This document shows, one piece after another, positions 1 to 10,796 of a stretch of 64,000 nucleotides of DNA (its first letter is position 1; the number at the start of each line of letters is the position of its first letter). The notes below the pieces were generated by a model, which did not search any database, had not been told where the DNA came from, and was given only the letters and a program-made list of their open reading frames with translations. A program made the position numbers and the translations under genes. Origin of the DNA: DASUPK01 sp963819715 (GTDB lineage: Bacteria; Actinomycetota; Thermoleophilia; Solirubrobacterales; 70-9); NCBI GenBank assembly GCA_963819715.1, contig CAWFXE010000002.1, positions 124,001 through 188,000 of the forward strand, given 5' to 3'.

Positions 1-533
1 TCAGTCCGGCCTCCTCCCCCGGGGACGCCTCCTTCATCTCAACCTTGAAGCCGCGCCGCTCGGCCCAGCGCAGGTACATGCGCAGCAGCATCTCGGCCCA
101 ATCCTGGGAGTCCGTGCCGCCGGCGCCGGCGTTGACCGTGACGACGGCATCGCCCGCGTCGAAACGGCCGGAGAAGAGGCGCTCCTCCTCCAGCTCGGCG
201 AGGCGCTGCTCCACCGAGGCGAGCTGAGAGGAGAGCTCGTTCGCCATCTCCTCGTCATCCGCAGCGAGCTCCGCGAGCTCCGCGAGGTCGTCGACATCGC
301 CGGTCAGCCGGCGAAACCCATCGAGCCGCTTCTGCAGCCGCGAGTGCTGCGCGGAGATCTCGGCGGCCTTGGCCTGGTCGTCCCAGAACCCTTCCCGCCC
401 CATCTCCCCCTCGAGCCGATTTACCTCCGCGCTCAGCCCCTCCGGGTCAAAGGTAATCCGAGAGCAGCTTGAGCTGCCCTCGGATTTCGGCGAGGCGCGC
501 GGAGATTCCCTCGTTTGGATGCTTGTCAGCCAT
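1..533 (-). CDS. prfB: Peptide chain release factor 2, N-terminal part (runs off the window)
   Basis: Release factor 2 recognises UGA/UAA stop codons and triggers peptide release on the ribosome. Reading starts at ATG 533-531 (MADKHPNEG...) and gives 28 codons up to an in-frame TGA at 449-447. After a +1 shift the frame continues to the window edge for about 149 more codons, with the recognisable RF segment AGAGGTDSQDWAEMLLRMY. The GGQ domain lies outside the window. The first stretch is the short RF2-type N-terminal helix. The break is the classic RF2 autoregulatory frameshift, not an error. The divergent kinase gene starts 79 nt upstream. Confidence 0.93.
446..452 (-). promoter_or_regulatory. 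RF2 programmed +1 frameshift site (CTT TGA C)
   Basis: On the minus strand the sequence reads TAC CTT TGA CCC. CTT is at 452-450 and the TGA stop at 449-447. Slipping one base from CTT reads GAC next and restores the RF2 frame (SDYL then DPEGLSAEV). This is the known slippery site by which low RF2 levels favour frameshifting. The upstream Shine-Dalgarno-like stimulator usual in E. coli is poor here (only CTCGGA). Confidence 0.9.
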
Positions 534-612
534 CAAATGGACAGGTAAGTCTGCGGCTTTACCCGTACAGCGTATTCCGGACCGTCCTCTACGGTTGTTG
601 GAGAGAGAACTC

Positions 613-1872
613 ATGGAGAACGGAAGCTCCACGAGCAGATTCAGTCCGGTGACCTGGCTTCTTCGCAAACTCACCCACGGGCTGCCGCCGCTGCCCACGA
701 TCGGTGGCCGGGCGCTGGCAACCCGCGTCGCGGGCCTGCTTCTCGTTGCCGGGGCGATCCTGATCGCCGTCACCGTCGCGCTGCCACCGGCAGCCGAGGG
801 CTCGGACCTGCTGATCCTCGGCTACGGAGCGATCGCCGCCCTCTGCGGCGGGTTGCTTCTGACCAGGCGCCGCGTCAACGAACCGGTCCTCGGCCTCACC
901 GCCGCGCTCGGCACGGTCATCATCATGCTCGCCACGCTGGAGGGCGGGCACGGGAACGGCACCGAGGACAACGAGGTCCTCTTCCTCTGGGTCTCGCTGT
1001 TCGCCTTCTGGTTCTTCGACCTGCGTCACGCCCTGGTCCAGCTTGCGGTGATCGGTGCCGCCGACGCGGTGCTGCTGATCGACCAGCATCCGACCTTCTC
1101 CGACGGCATCACCCGCTGGCTGGTCACGATCGCGACGCTGCTCGTAACCGGCCTGCTGATGGCGTGGATCCGCCGCTCGCTCGAGCGCGAGCGCGACGAG
1201 ACGGCGCACCTCGCCGTCGTCGCCGAGCGGATGCGGATCGCCCGCGACCTGCACGACGCCGCCGGCCATGGCGTGACCGCGATCTCGCTGCAGGCCGCCA
1301 CCGGGGTCCGCGCGATCGACGACGGCGCCGATGTCGAGGAGGCGCGCGAGGTGCTCGAGGAGATCAAGGGCACCTCCAGGATCGCGCTCGAGGACATGCG
1401 CAAACTGCTCGGCCTACTCCGGCCCGACGCCTCGGACCCGGAGCGCGACCGGGTGAGCCTCTCCCACCTGAACGTGATGATCGAGGAATGCCGCGCCGCC
1501 GGACTCGACGTGACGGTCGAAAGGTTCGGCGACACCCAGACGCTGCCGCCGATCCTCGACCAGACGGCTTACCGGATCATCCAGGAGGCGCTGACGAACG
1601 TTCTCAAGCACGCCGGGCCCGGGGCCACGGCGAACGTCGGCCTCACCTTCGATCCCACCAGCGTCGAGCTCGAGGTGATCGACGACGGGCCCGGAACGGT
1701 GGGCGGGGTCGCCGTGGGTACCCGCCGGGGCCTGATCGGGATGCGCGAGCGGGTGGAGCTCTTCGGCGGCCGGTTCGCGGCCGGTCCGTTGGACGGCCGC
1801 GGCTTCCGGGTGTTCGCCCGGCTGCCGCTCGGCAACCCGCTCGAGAGCGCTACTCAGGGACGGTCGCGCTGA
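613..1872 (+). CDS. NarL/DesK-type sensor histidine kinase, orphan
   Basis: Membrane histidine kinase of 419 aa. Several hydrophobic segments span roughly residues 35-195. A HisKA_3 dimerisation domain follows with the phospho-acceptor in RIARDLHDAAGHGV (His214), then a HATPase domain with N-box AYRIIQEALTNVLKHA and the glycine-rich DDGPGTV...GLIGMRERV. The ATG at 613 is chosen because GGAGAGAG lies 7 nt upstream (about 599-606); longer versions of the frame would run into the prfB region. No response regulator is adjacent, so its partner is elsewhere. Its 3' end overlaps the convergent methyltransferase gene by 23 nt. Confidence 0.88.
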   Translation: MENGSSTSRFSPVTWLLRKLTHGLPPLPTIGGRALATRVAGLLLVAGAILIAVTVALPPAAEGSDLLILGYGAIAALCGGLLLTRRRVNEPVLGLTAALGTVIIMLATLEGGHGNGTEDNEVLFLWVSLFAFWFFDLRHALVQLAVIGAADAVLLIDQHPTFSDGITRWLVTIATLLVTGLLMAWIRRSLERERDETAHLAVVAERMRIARDLHDAAGHGVTAISLQAATGVRAIDDGADVEEAREVLEEIKGTSRIALEDMRKLLGLLRPDASDPERDRVSLSHLNVMIEECRAAGLDVTVERFGDTQTLPPILDQTAYRIIQEALTNVLKHAGPGATANVGLTFDPTSVELEVIDDGPGTVGGVAVGTRRGLIGMRERVELFGGRFAAGPLDGRGFRVFARLPLGNPLESATQGRSR

Positions 1873-2758
1873 CGATCCAGGTCGAGGCCGGCGCGCTGAC
1901 TTCGTCCGGCCCGTCGTAGTCGGCGAGGACCTCCCCGATCTCGGCCTCCAGCTTCGGCAGGATCTTCTCCGCGTCTTCGCCCGAGAGGCGAATGAGCTCG
2001 GCCGCCGGCCCGATGGCCATGTTGAGACGTACCGCCTCGGCCACGTCGTTTCCCAGCTTCATCGGCAGGTCGAGGCGAGTGAAGCTCGGACGCTCGAAAC
2101 CGGCGATCACGAGCTGCTCGGCGACGGTGTCCGCGTTGTTCATCGAGAAGGGCCCCGGGCCGCAGGTCGGCTCATCGGTTTCCTCCGGCTCCTCGAGGTA
2201 CTGCTCGACCACCTGCTCGGCGCGATGGAGCCAGGGGTTATCGAGCTTGCGACGCCAGACAACGGCGACGAAGCGGCCGCCCGGCCGGAGCGCCGAATGG
2301 AGGTTGCGCCACGCCTGCACCGGGTTCGCGAAGAACATCACGCCCATCCGCGAGAAGACGTAGTCGAAGGACCCGGGCAGCTCCATCACCTGGACGTCGC
2401 CCGTGAGGAAGTCGACGTTCTCGACGCCCGCCTGGCGCGCCTCGTTGATCGAGGCGCGGATGAAGGGCTCGGCGACGTCGACGCCGACGGCCTGCCCATC
2501 CGGGCCGACCAGGGCGGCGAGCTGCTGGGTGGTGTCCCCGAAACCGCAACCGACGTCAAGCACGCGATCGCCGGACTTCGGCGGATAGAGGCTCATCGCC
2601 AAGTCGCCGTGCTGCTTCAGGCTCTCGACGATCAGGGGCCGGAACTCAACGAAGCGGTCGAACAGCACGCCGCTCCAGGCCTCAGTCGCCTCCTCGTTCT
2701 CGGGCGCGACCGCGCTCGCCTCGACCTTCTCGTCGCTCCCCAGAGTCGCCTTCTCCAC
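1850..2758 (-). CDS. Class I SAM-dependent methyltransferase
   Basis: Soluble protein of 302 aa with a canonical Rossmann methyltransferase core: motif I VLDVGCGFGDTTQQLA near residue 70, acidic motif II GVDVAEP, and motif LTGDVQVMELPGSFDYVFSRMG followed by LRPGGRF. It resembles UbiE/Methyltransf_11 enzymes, but the substrate (small molecule, quinone or lipid) cannot be told. The start MEKATLG has no upstream competitor in frame. It is convergent with the histidine kinase (23-nt overlap) and divergent from the peptidase, about 43 nt away. Confidence 0.85.
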   Translation of the reverse strand: MEKATLGSDEKVEASAVAPENEEATEAWSGVLFDRFVEFRPLIVESLKQHGDLAMSLYPPKSGDRVLDVGCGFGDTTQQLAALVGPDGQAVGVDVAEPFIRASINEARQAGVENVDFLTGDVQVMELPGSFDYVFSRMGVMFFANPVQAWRNLHSALRPGGRFVAVVWRRKLDNPWLHRAEQVVEQYLEEPEETDEPTCGPGPFSMNNADTVAEQLVIAGFERPSFTRLDLPMKLGNDVAEAVRLNMAIGPAAELIRLSGEDAEKILPKLEAEIGEVLADYDGPDEVSAPASTWIVSATVPE

Positions 2759-2801
2759 GCGCCCATGGTACGCCGACGGGCGAGGCTGTTACATAACGGG
2801 C

Positions 2802-3659
2802 GTGATCCGAATGTCCATCGCCGTGCTGGCCGTCCTGGCGGGTTCACACCTGGGGTCAGGTCTTGCGTACGACATGTCGGATACAAGACCTGACCCTTAC
2901 CGCGCGGCGGTGCACCTCTCCGGGAAGATCGGGCCCCGCGCCGCGGCGAGCCGCGGCGAGACTCGCGCGCAGCGCTGGGTCGCCACGCAGTTCCGGTCGG
3001 CGGGGCTGACGGTCTCGGTCGACAAGTTCAGGGTGCCCGGTAAGGGAACCTCGCGGAACGTTGTCGGCGAGCTCGACACCCCGGCCAGTTGCCTGCAGAT
3101 CGTCGTGGCTCACGTCGACAGCGGTCCCGATGGTCCCGGGGCAAACGACAACGCGTCGGGCGTCGGGGTGCTCGTTGCGCTGGCCGGGAAGCTCCAATCA
3201 CTCAGCCCGCCCTGCGACGTCTGGCTGGCAAGCACCGGTGCTGAGGAACGCGGCTACACCCACGCCGCGAACCACCTCGGCGCCGCCGCCCTTGTCGGTC
3301 GAGTTGAGAGCCGCGGTCGGAAGCAGGACCTGCGCTATGCCTACGACAACGACGAGGTCGGGCGCTTCGGGCGCTTCTGGCTGCGCTCTCCGGTGGGTTC
3401 GCCCCGTCCGGGGGTCGAGGGCGCGATCCTGGAAGCGGCGCGTCGGGCCGGAGTCACGGTCCGCTGGGTTCGCGACGAGGGAACGGGCAACTCCGACGAA
3501 CGGGAGTTCAATCTGGCCGGCATGGGGGCGGCCGTGCTGGAGGGCTGGCGCGCCCAGGAGCCCTGCCGCGAGCTGCCGTGCGACAGGCCGGGCCGCCTGC
3601 AGAAGCGCTCGCTCAACCGGGCGCTGCGGATCGCCGAGGAGGTCGTGAAGGGCGGCTAG
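2802..3659 (+). CDS. Secreted M28-like aminopeptidase with atypical metal site
   Basis: About 285 aa with a hydrophobic N-terminal signal (MSIAVLAVLAG). The M28 zinc-peptidase core shows AHVDSGPDGPGANDNASG (His and bridging Asp) and TGAEERG (catalytic/ligand Glu pair). The usual terminal ligand motif SDH is SDE here (GNSDEREF), so one metal ligand appears replaced. Start is GTG 2802 or ATG 2811; the ATG leaves a tidier signal peptide. A 44-nt palindrome lies inside the segment just after the signal core, so residues about 17-32 are encoded by a repeat element. Function in peptide turnover is inferred from the family. Confidence 0.75.
   Translation: MIRMSIAVLAVLAGSHLGSGLAYDMSDTRPDPYRAAVHLSGKIGPRAAASRGETRAQRWVATQFRSAGLTVSVDKFRVPGKGTSRNVVGELDTPASCLQIVVAHVDSGPDGPGANDNASGVGVLVALAGKLQSLSPPCDVWLASTGAEERGYTHAANHLGAAALVGRVESRGRKQDLRYAYDNDEVGRFGRFWLRSPVGSPRPGVEGAILEAARRAGVTVRWVRDEGTGNSDEREFNLAGMGAAVLEGWRAQEPCRELPCDRPGRLQKRSLNRALRIAEEVVKGG
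2853..2896. repeat. REP-like imperfect palindrome inside the peptidase gene
   Basis: Outer arms GGGTCAGGTCTTG (2853-2865) and CAAGACCTGACCC (2884-2896) are perfect 13-nt inverted repeats. The centre holds a perfect 10-nt palindrome CGACATGTCG (2870-2879), separated from the arms by 4-nt mismatched bulges. The GGGTCAGGTCTTG arm resembles extragenic palindromes mobilised by Y1/REP transposases in other bacteria (from memory, not searched). Here the element is translated in frame within the N-terminal region of the peptidase. Confidence 0.8.
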
Positions 3660-3902
3660 GTGAGACGGAACTGGTCCGCGTACTCGTCGAAGAACTTCTC
3701 GCCGAGCTCGCGCGCACTGCCTGGTCCCTCCCCGTATAGGCGCTCGAAGAACTCAGCCGTGCGCAAGGCGGGCCTGACCTCCCACCTCGTCCGCGTCGGT
3801 CCCTCGGCCACCATCTGATGTGGGAGGCATCCCGGCCTCACCGGTGTAGGCGGCCTCCATCACGAGGACGTCGTCGTCAATCCTCTCGAAGCGGAGCCGC
3901 AT
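3656..3902 (-). pseudogene. Frameshifted small conserved-looking protein downstream of secA
   Basis: Two minus-strand frames join naturally near 3826 if one base is skipped. MRLRFERIDDDVLVMEAAY (from 3902) continues through TGEAGMP into PHQMVAEGPTRTRWEVRP...FFDEYADQFRLT, ending at 3656. Joined, this is about 82 aa, charged and soluble-looking, with no family I recognise. A 5' end further upstream would run into the end of secA, so the gene may also be truncated. The 3' end overlaps the convergent peptidase stop by 4 nt. Broken gene or a sequencing indel are both possible. Confidence 0.4.
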
Positions 3903-3940
3903 CCCGCCGAAGCCGTCTATCTCGTCTCCGGCCTTGGGCA

Positions 3941-6772
<2,832 letters not shown>

Positions 6773-6800
6773 TGGGATCTAGGTTAGCTACCGGCCCTGC

Positions 6801-7148
6801 TCAGGCTGTCTCGCCTCGCAACCGCTGCATCAGCTTGCGAGTCCGCTGGCGCTTGCGGCGCATCTCCCGGTGCTTCTTCACCTGGCGGCGGATGTCCTCG
6901 GCGATCCCGTGGATCGAGTGCAGCATGTCGGGGGACGCCTCCTTCGCGCGCAGCGTCACTCCCTTCAGGTACATGGTCGCCTCCGCCACCTCGGAGTCGG
7001 AGATCCGCGGGTTCTTCTCCTCGCAGAGCTCGACCTCCAGCGTCGCCAGCTCGGAGACCTGCTTCCCGACCCGCGCAAACCGCTGGACAACCGCCTCACG
7101 GAGCTCGTCCGTCACCTCCACGTTCCTGCCTCGGACCTCGATCCTCAT
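6801..7148 (-). CDS. hpf: Ribosome hibernation factor, short HPF/RaiA type
   Basis: Short (115 aa) HPF/YfiA-family protein that binds the 30S decoding region to inactivate idle ribosomes. It begins MRIEVRGRNVEVTDELREAV, has the beta-alpha core TLEVELCEEKN...ATMYLKGVTLRAKEAS, and ends in a basic tail KKHREMRRKRQRTRKLMQRL. It lacks the C-terminal dimerisation domain of the long HPF found in many actinobacteria, so it should not form 100S dimers by itself unless a second paralogue exists. It lies directly upstream of secA. Confidence 0.88.
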   Translation of the reverse strand: MRIEVRGRNVEVTDELREAVVQRFARVGKQVSELATLEVELCEEKNPRISDSEVAEATMYLKGVTLRAKEASPDMLHSIHGIAEDIRRQVKKHREMRRKRQRTRKLMQRLRGETA

Positions 7149-7219
7149 GGGGGCCTCCTTCCTAGTGGGCGGACCCGCATGCTACGCCCGGGTTCCAGCC
7201 TCGGCAAGGGACCGAGTGT

Positions 7220-7846
7220 CTAAAGGGTGCGTGCCAGCGTCAGCGCAGTCACCCGCTCGGCGCCGCCCTCGCGCAGGGCTCGGGCACAGGCCGAGAGCGT
7301 CGCGCCGGTCGTCCAGACGTCGTCGACCAGCAGAACCCGCAGCGGGCAGGCTTCGATCGCCCAGACCCTCGGCGGGTTGGCGAGCCGGTCCCACCTCCTC
7401 CTTCCGACCTGCCGGCGTCCACGGCCCCGCCGCAGACAGTCCACGTATTCCAGCTCAGCGCGGGATGCGAGCGCACGGGCGATCTCCTCTGCCGGATCGA
7501 AGCCACGCCAGCGCCACCGCCAGGGGCCCGCCGGCACCGGGACCACCGCTCCGCCGAGCTCGTGAGGCGGAAGGGCGCGCAGCATCGCGGCAGCCGCGAC
7601 GTCCGCCAGCGACAGGCGGCGGCCGAACTTGAGACTGAGCACGAGCCTGCGGGCCGGCCCCTCGAAGGGCGCCGCCGAGATCGCCATGTCGACGGCCGCC
7701 GGACCGGACTCGATCATCCTCGGCGCGCAAGCCAACTCGCCGTCGCATGCGTCGCAGAGCGCCGCATCCGGAGCGCAGCGGTCCCCGCAGGCCGCGCACA
7801 GTGGCGGGGCGACCAGGGAAGCGAGCAGGTCGATCGGGGTTTGCAT
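7220..7846 (-). CDS. comF: ComF-family phosphoribosyltransferase-like protein
   Basis: 208 aa. An N-terminal zinc-ribbon-like segment CAACGDRCAPDAALCDACDGE precedes a phosphoribosyltransferase fold with the PRPP-binding signature VLLVDDVWTTGATLSACA. ComF/GntX proteins are linked to DNA uptake in competent bacteria; here the role is unproven and no other competence genes are nearby. I use ATG 7846 (MQTPIDLL), since the longer frame to 7918 encodes a Ser/Trp-rich extension not typical of the family. Confidence 0.85.
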   Translation of the reverse strand: MQTPIDLLASLVAPPLCAACGDRCAPDAALCDACDGELACAPRMIESGPAAVDMAISAAPFEGPARRLVLSLKFGRRLSLADVAAAAMLRALPPHELGGAVVPVPAGPWRWRWRGFDPAEEIARALASRAELEYVDCLRRGRGRRQVGRRRWDRLANPPRVWAIEACPLRVLLVDDVWTTGATLSACARALREGGAERVTALTLARTL

Positions 7847-7945
7847 CCGTCCAGAATCGGACGCGAGTAGTGACGAAGAGCGCTCCCAACTCCAAGGAGT
7901 AGATTCACGCCACGACACAGGGGGCTACGACCGAGGGACCGAGCG

Positions 7946-8413
7946 ATGGGACGATTCGACATCAGCCCCGAGGTGGCGGAGGAATGGCGCGGGAAGTACC
8001 GCGCCTCCGTCGAGCCTCACGTGGACGGCGAGGTCCTGGCCGTCGGCGCCTTCCGCCCAACCGGCGCCGGCACCAAGATGGCGATCAGCAAGCTGCAGGT
8101 GGGCGCCCTGGCCTACGGAGCGGCTCATAAGCTGGGGAAGTCGAAGGCGGGCGGCCTGCCCGGGCAGTTCATGCTCGCCGTGACGCCCGAGAAGCTCTAC
8201 GCCTTCAAGTACAAGCCGGGCCGCAGCGGGATCAAGGTCAAGGAGGAGTCGGCGTCCTGGGACCGGACCGGGATCAAGGCGACCACCGACGATCGTCAGA
8301 CCACGACCCGGCTGACGCTCGAGTTCCCCGACGGGGAGAAGATCGTCTGCGACCAGGAGGGGCTGGGCGACAACCCCTGGGCAGACGACGTGATCCGCGA
8401 GCTGCAGACCTAG
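7946..8413 (+). CDS. Conserved-looking hypothetical protein, 155 aa
   Basis: No family recognised. The protein begins MGRFDISPEVAEEWRGKYRA and is soluble and mixed alpha/beta. The segment LAVTPEKLYAFKYKPGRSG followed by SWDRTGIKATTDDRQTTTRLTLEFPDGEKIVCD looks like the alternating strands of a small PH-like or beta-barrel domain, but this is only an impression. The coding signal is good (strong GC3 bias, no antisense rival). It is convergent with the nucleotidyltransferase, stop codons overlapping by 4 nt. Confidence 0.65.
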   Translation: MGRFDISPEVAEEWRGKYRASVEPHVDGEVLAVGAFRPTGAGTKMAISKLQVGALAYGAAHKLGKSKAGGLPGQFMLAVTPEKLYAFKYKPGRSGIKVKEESASWDRTGIKATTDDRQTTTRLTLEFPDGEKIVCDQEGLGDNPWADDVIRELQT

Positions 8414-9454
8414 CCGAGAGGGCGGTCGGCTTCGACCCCGTACAGGCCGCCGACGACCAACCCACCGGCCGGGACCTTTGCGCCCGGCAGCACCACGCAG
8501 TCGCGCAGCATCGCGCCGGCGCCCAGGTCGCATCCGTCGCCGACAACGACCGGACCGTGCAGGTCGGCGCCGGTCCCGACGTGGCAGCCCGCTCCGATCA
8601 GCACGGGCTCCTTCACCTTGACCCCGTCGAGGTCGGAGTCCTCACCTGCATAGACGCCGTCACGGACCGCTGGCGCCGGCGGCTCGATGCCCACCTCGCC
8701 TCGCAGCGCGTCGAGATTGCCCTGGACGAACTCGCCGATCGAGCCGATGTCGTTCCAGTAGGCCTCGATCTCGTGTGAGTAGAAGGGGATGTCGCCCTCG
8801 AGCAGGGCGGGAAAGATGTCCATCGCCCAGTCGACGAACCCGGCCGGCTGGTCGTCGTCGCCCGCCGGGCTGTGGAACTCGGGGGGCGGGAAGTGGTCGA
8901 AGATCTCCCGGCTGAACATGTAGATGCCGCAGTTGGCGAGGTCGGAAAGGGCCTCCGCCGGCTCCGGCTTCTCCTGGAATCCCTGGATGCGGCCGTCGTC
9001 GCCGCGTGATCGCCACCCCGAACTGGGTCGTGTCGTCGACGCGCTTGGTTGCGATGGTGAGGATCGCCCCGCGCTCGACGTTCACCTCGTGAGCCTCGCG
9101 CATGGCGGCGAGGTCGATGGTCGTCAGCGCGTCGCCGGAGATGATCAGGAACGAGTCGGTCTCGCCCAGGAAGTCGCGGACCTTCCCCACCCCCCCTGCG
9201 GTGCCGAGCGGCTCGGGCTCCTCGCTGTAGGAGATGTTCAGGCCGAACGACGATCCGTCGCCGAGCGCATCGCGAATCTGCTCCGGCAGGTACGAGAGGT
9301 TCGTAACGACGTCCTCGAAACCGTGCTCCGCCAGCAGGTCGGCGATCCAGGCGACGATCGGCCTGTTCAGGATCGGCGCGACGGGCTTGGGCATCACATG
9401 GGTCAGCGGCCGCAGCCGCGTGCCCAGCCCCGCCGCCAGGATCATCGCCCTCAT
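8410..9454 (-). CDS. NDP-sugar nucleotidyltransferase with left-handed helix domain (frameshifted)
   Basis: Mannose-1-phosphate guanylyltransferase/GlmU-like enzyme. The N-terminal half (from ATG 9454) has the pyrophosphorylase signature MILAAGLGTRLRPLTHVMPK and ISGDALTTID. The second half, one frame over, contains FQEKPEPAE...NCGIYMFSREIF, HEIEAYWNDIG and hexapeptide repeats (VLIGAGCHVGTGADLHGPVV). The frames join if one base is skipped at about 9001, giving about 347 aa, the normal family length. It supplies an activated sugar, probably GDP-mannose or a dTDP/UDP sugar. Likely a sequencing indel, since both halves look intact. Confidence 0.8.
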
Positions 9455-9468
9455 CGGGCGACAGGTTC

Positions 9469-10792
9469 TCAGATCGGCTCCTGTCGCTTCTTCTTGCGCT
9501 TCTTGTGCTTCTTGCACTTCTTGTGCTTCTTGTGCTTCTTGGCCTCCGCGGCTCGCTTCTTCTTGTGCTTGCGCCTGCACTTCTTGCCCTTCTTGCCGGG
9601 CGGGCACTTCCCGCAGGTCTTAGGCGCCTTCGCGCAGACCGAGGCGCTCGTCCCGCCGGAGCCGACGATCCTGAACACCGTGGACGTGTTCATCGCGTAG
9701 AGGTTGCAGCTCGAGTCCTCGCCGAACGAGCGGGCGCTGCCGAGGGCGCTGGGGTCGCTCTCCGGGCGGTCCGTCCCAGCCGGGTTGTCGAGCCTCAGAG
9801 AGCGCAGCTCGGCCGTGCAGAGGTCCGCGTAGAGGTAACGCCCGGCAATCTCCGGGGCGAGGCTGCCGCGGTAGACGTAGCCGCCGATGATCGCGCAGCC
9901 GTTGGCGACGTCGCCGCCCGGGTCGCTGTGCGGGTACGCGAAGACCGGCGGCGTGGCGCCCGGGCAACTCCCCACAAAGCCCTCGCAGCTGGGCCAGCCG
10001 AAGTTCACGCCGCGTCCGCCGCCCGACGCTGCGGGGGCAAAGTCCACCTCCTCCCACTGGGTCTGCCCCACATCTCCGATCACCAGATCGCCCGTGAGCG
10101 CGTCGAAGGAGAACCGGAACGGGTTGCGCAGGCCGAGGCTCCAGATCTCAGGAACCGCACCGGGAGCTCCCGCGTAGGGATTCCCGGCCGGGATACCGTG
10201 GACCCCGTTGCCGGCGCCGTGCGGATCGATCCGCAGGATCTTCCCGTTGGGGAGCGAGGCGTTGGGCGCTGTCGAGCCGCCGGTGCCGCCATCCCCGACC
10301 GAGACGTAGAGGAACCCGTCCTGCCCGAACTGAATCTGTCCGCCGTTGTGGTTGGAGGCGCCGGCGTTCGGCCGGGAGATCGTCAGGACATGCCGCTGGC
10401 TGGCCTGGTCGGCGACGTTCGGGTTGGAGCTGACGTGGAACTCATCGACGTGGCCCAGGCCGGTGACACCGTCCGCGGCCGCGACCCCCGTGTAGAAGAC
10501 GTAGAAGAGCCCGTTCGAGGCGTACTTCGGGTCGAATGCCATCGAGAGCAGCCCGCGCTCACCGTCGACGGTCGTCTGCGTGTTGATGTCGAGGAACTGG
10601 CTGACGGTCCCGTCGTGGATGACCTGAATCCGGCCGGGGCCGCTCCACGACGAAGAGCCGCGGGTCGCCGGGCGGCGAGGTGGCGAAGACGGGCTGATCG
10701 AAGCTGGGGCCGACCGACTGGAGGCTCACGGCCCCGGCGTGCGCGGGCCAGAGCGCCAGCGCAACCGCAAACGCCAGCAGCCCCCTCTTCAT
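9469..10792 (-). CDS. Secreted PQQ-type glucose/sorbosone dehydrogenase with Lys/His-rich tail (frameshifted)
   Basis: Starts MKRGLLAFAVALALWPAHAGA (signal peptide), then VSLQSVGPSFDQPVFATSPPGDPR. The frame breaks near 10636 inside a GGCCCCGGCC run; skipping one C joins GRIQVIHDGT...LSMAFDPKYASNGLFYVFYT, the GSDH six-bladed propeller with SNHNGGQIQFGQDG and GLRNPFRFSFD. Joined length is about 440 aa. The C-terminus (about 45 aa) is extraordinarily basic, rich in KHKKHKK and KKRKKKR. Probably an extracellular sugar or aldose oxidase; PQQ dependence is inferred from the fold. It lies 4 nt downstream of ahcY, so likely co-transcribed. Confidence 0.8.
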
Positions 10793-10796
10793 GACG

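Noticed and set aside
9481..9560. Near-tandem CTTCTTGTG repeats that look like a microsatellite or small array
   Set aside because: They encode the Lys/His tail of the sugar dehydrogenase in frame; no spacers as in CRISPR.
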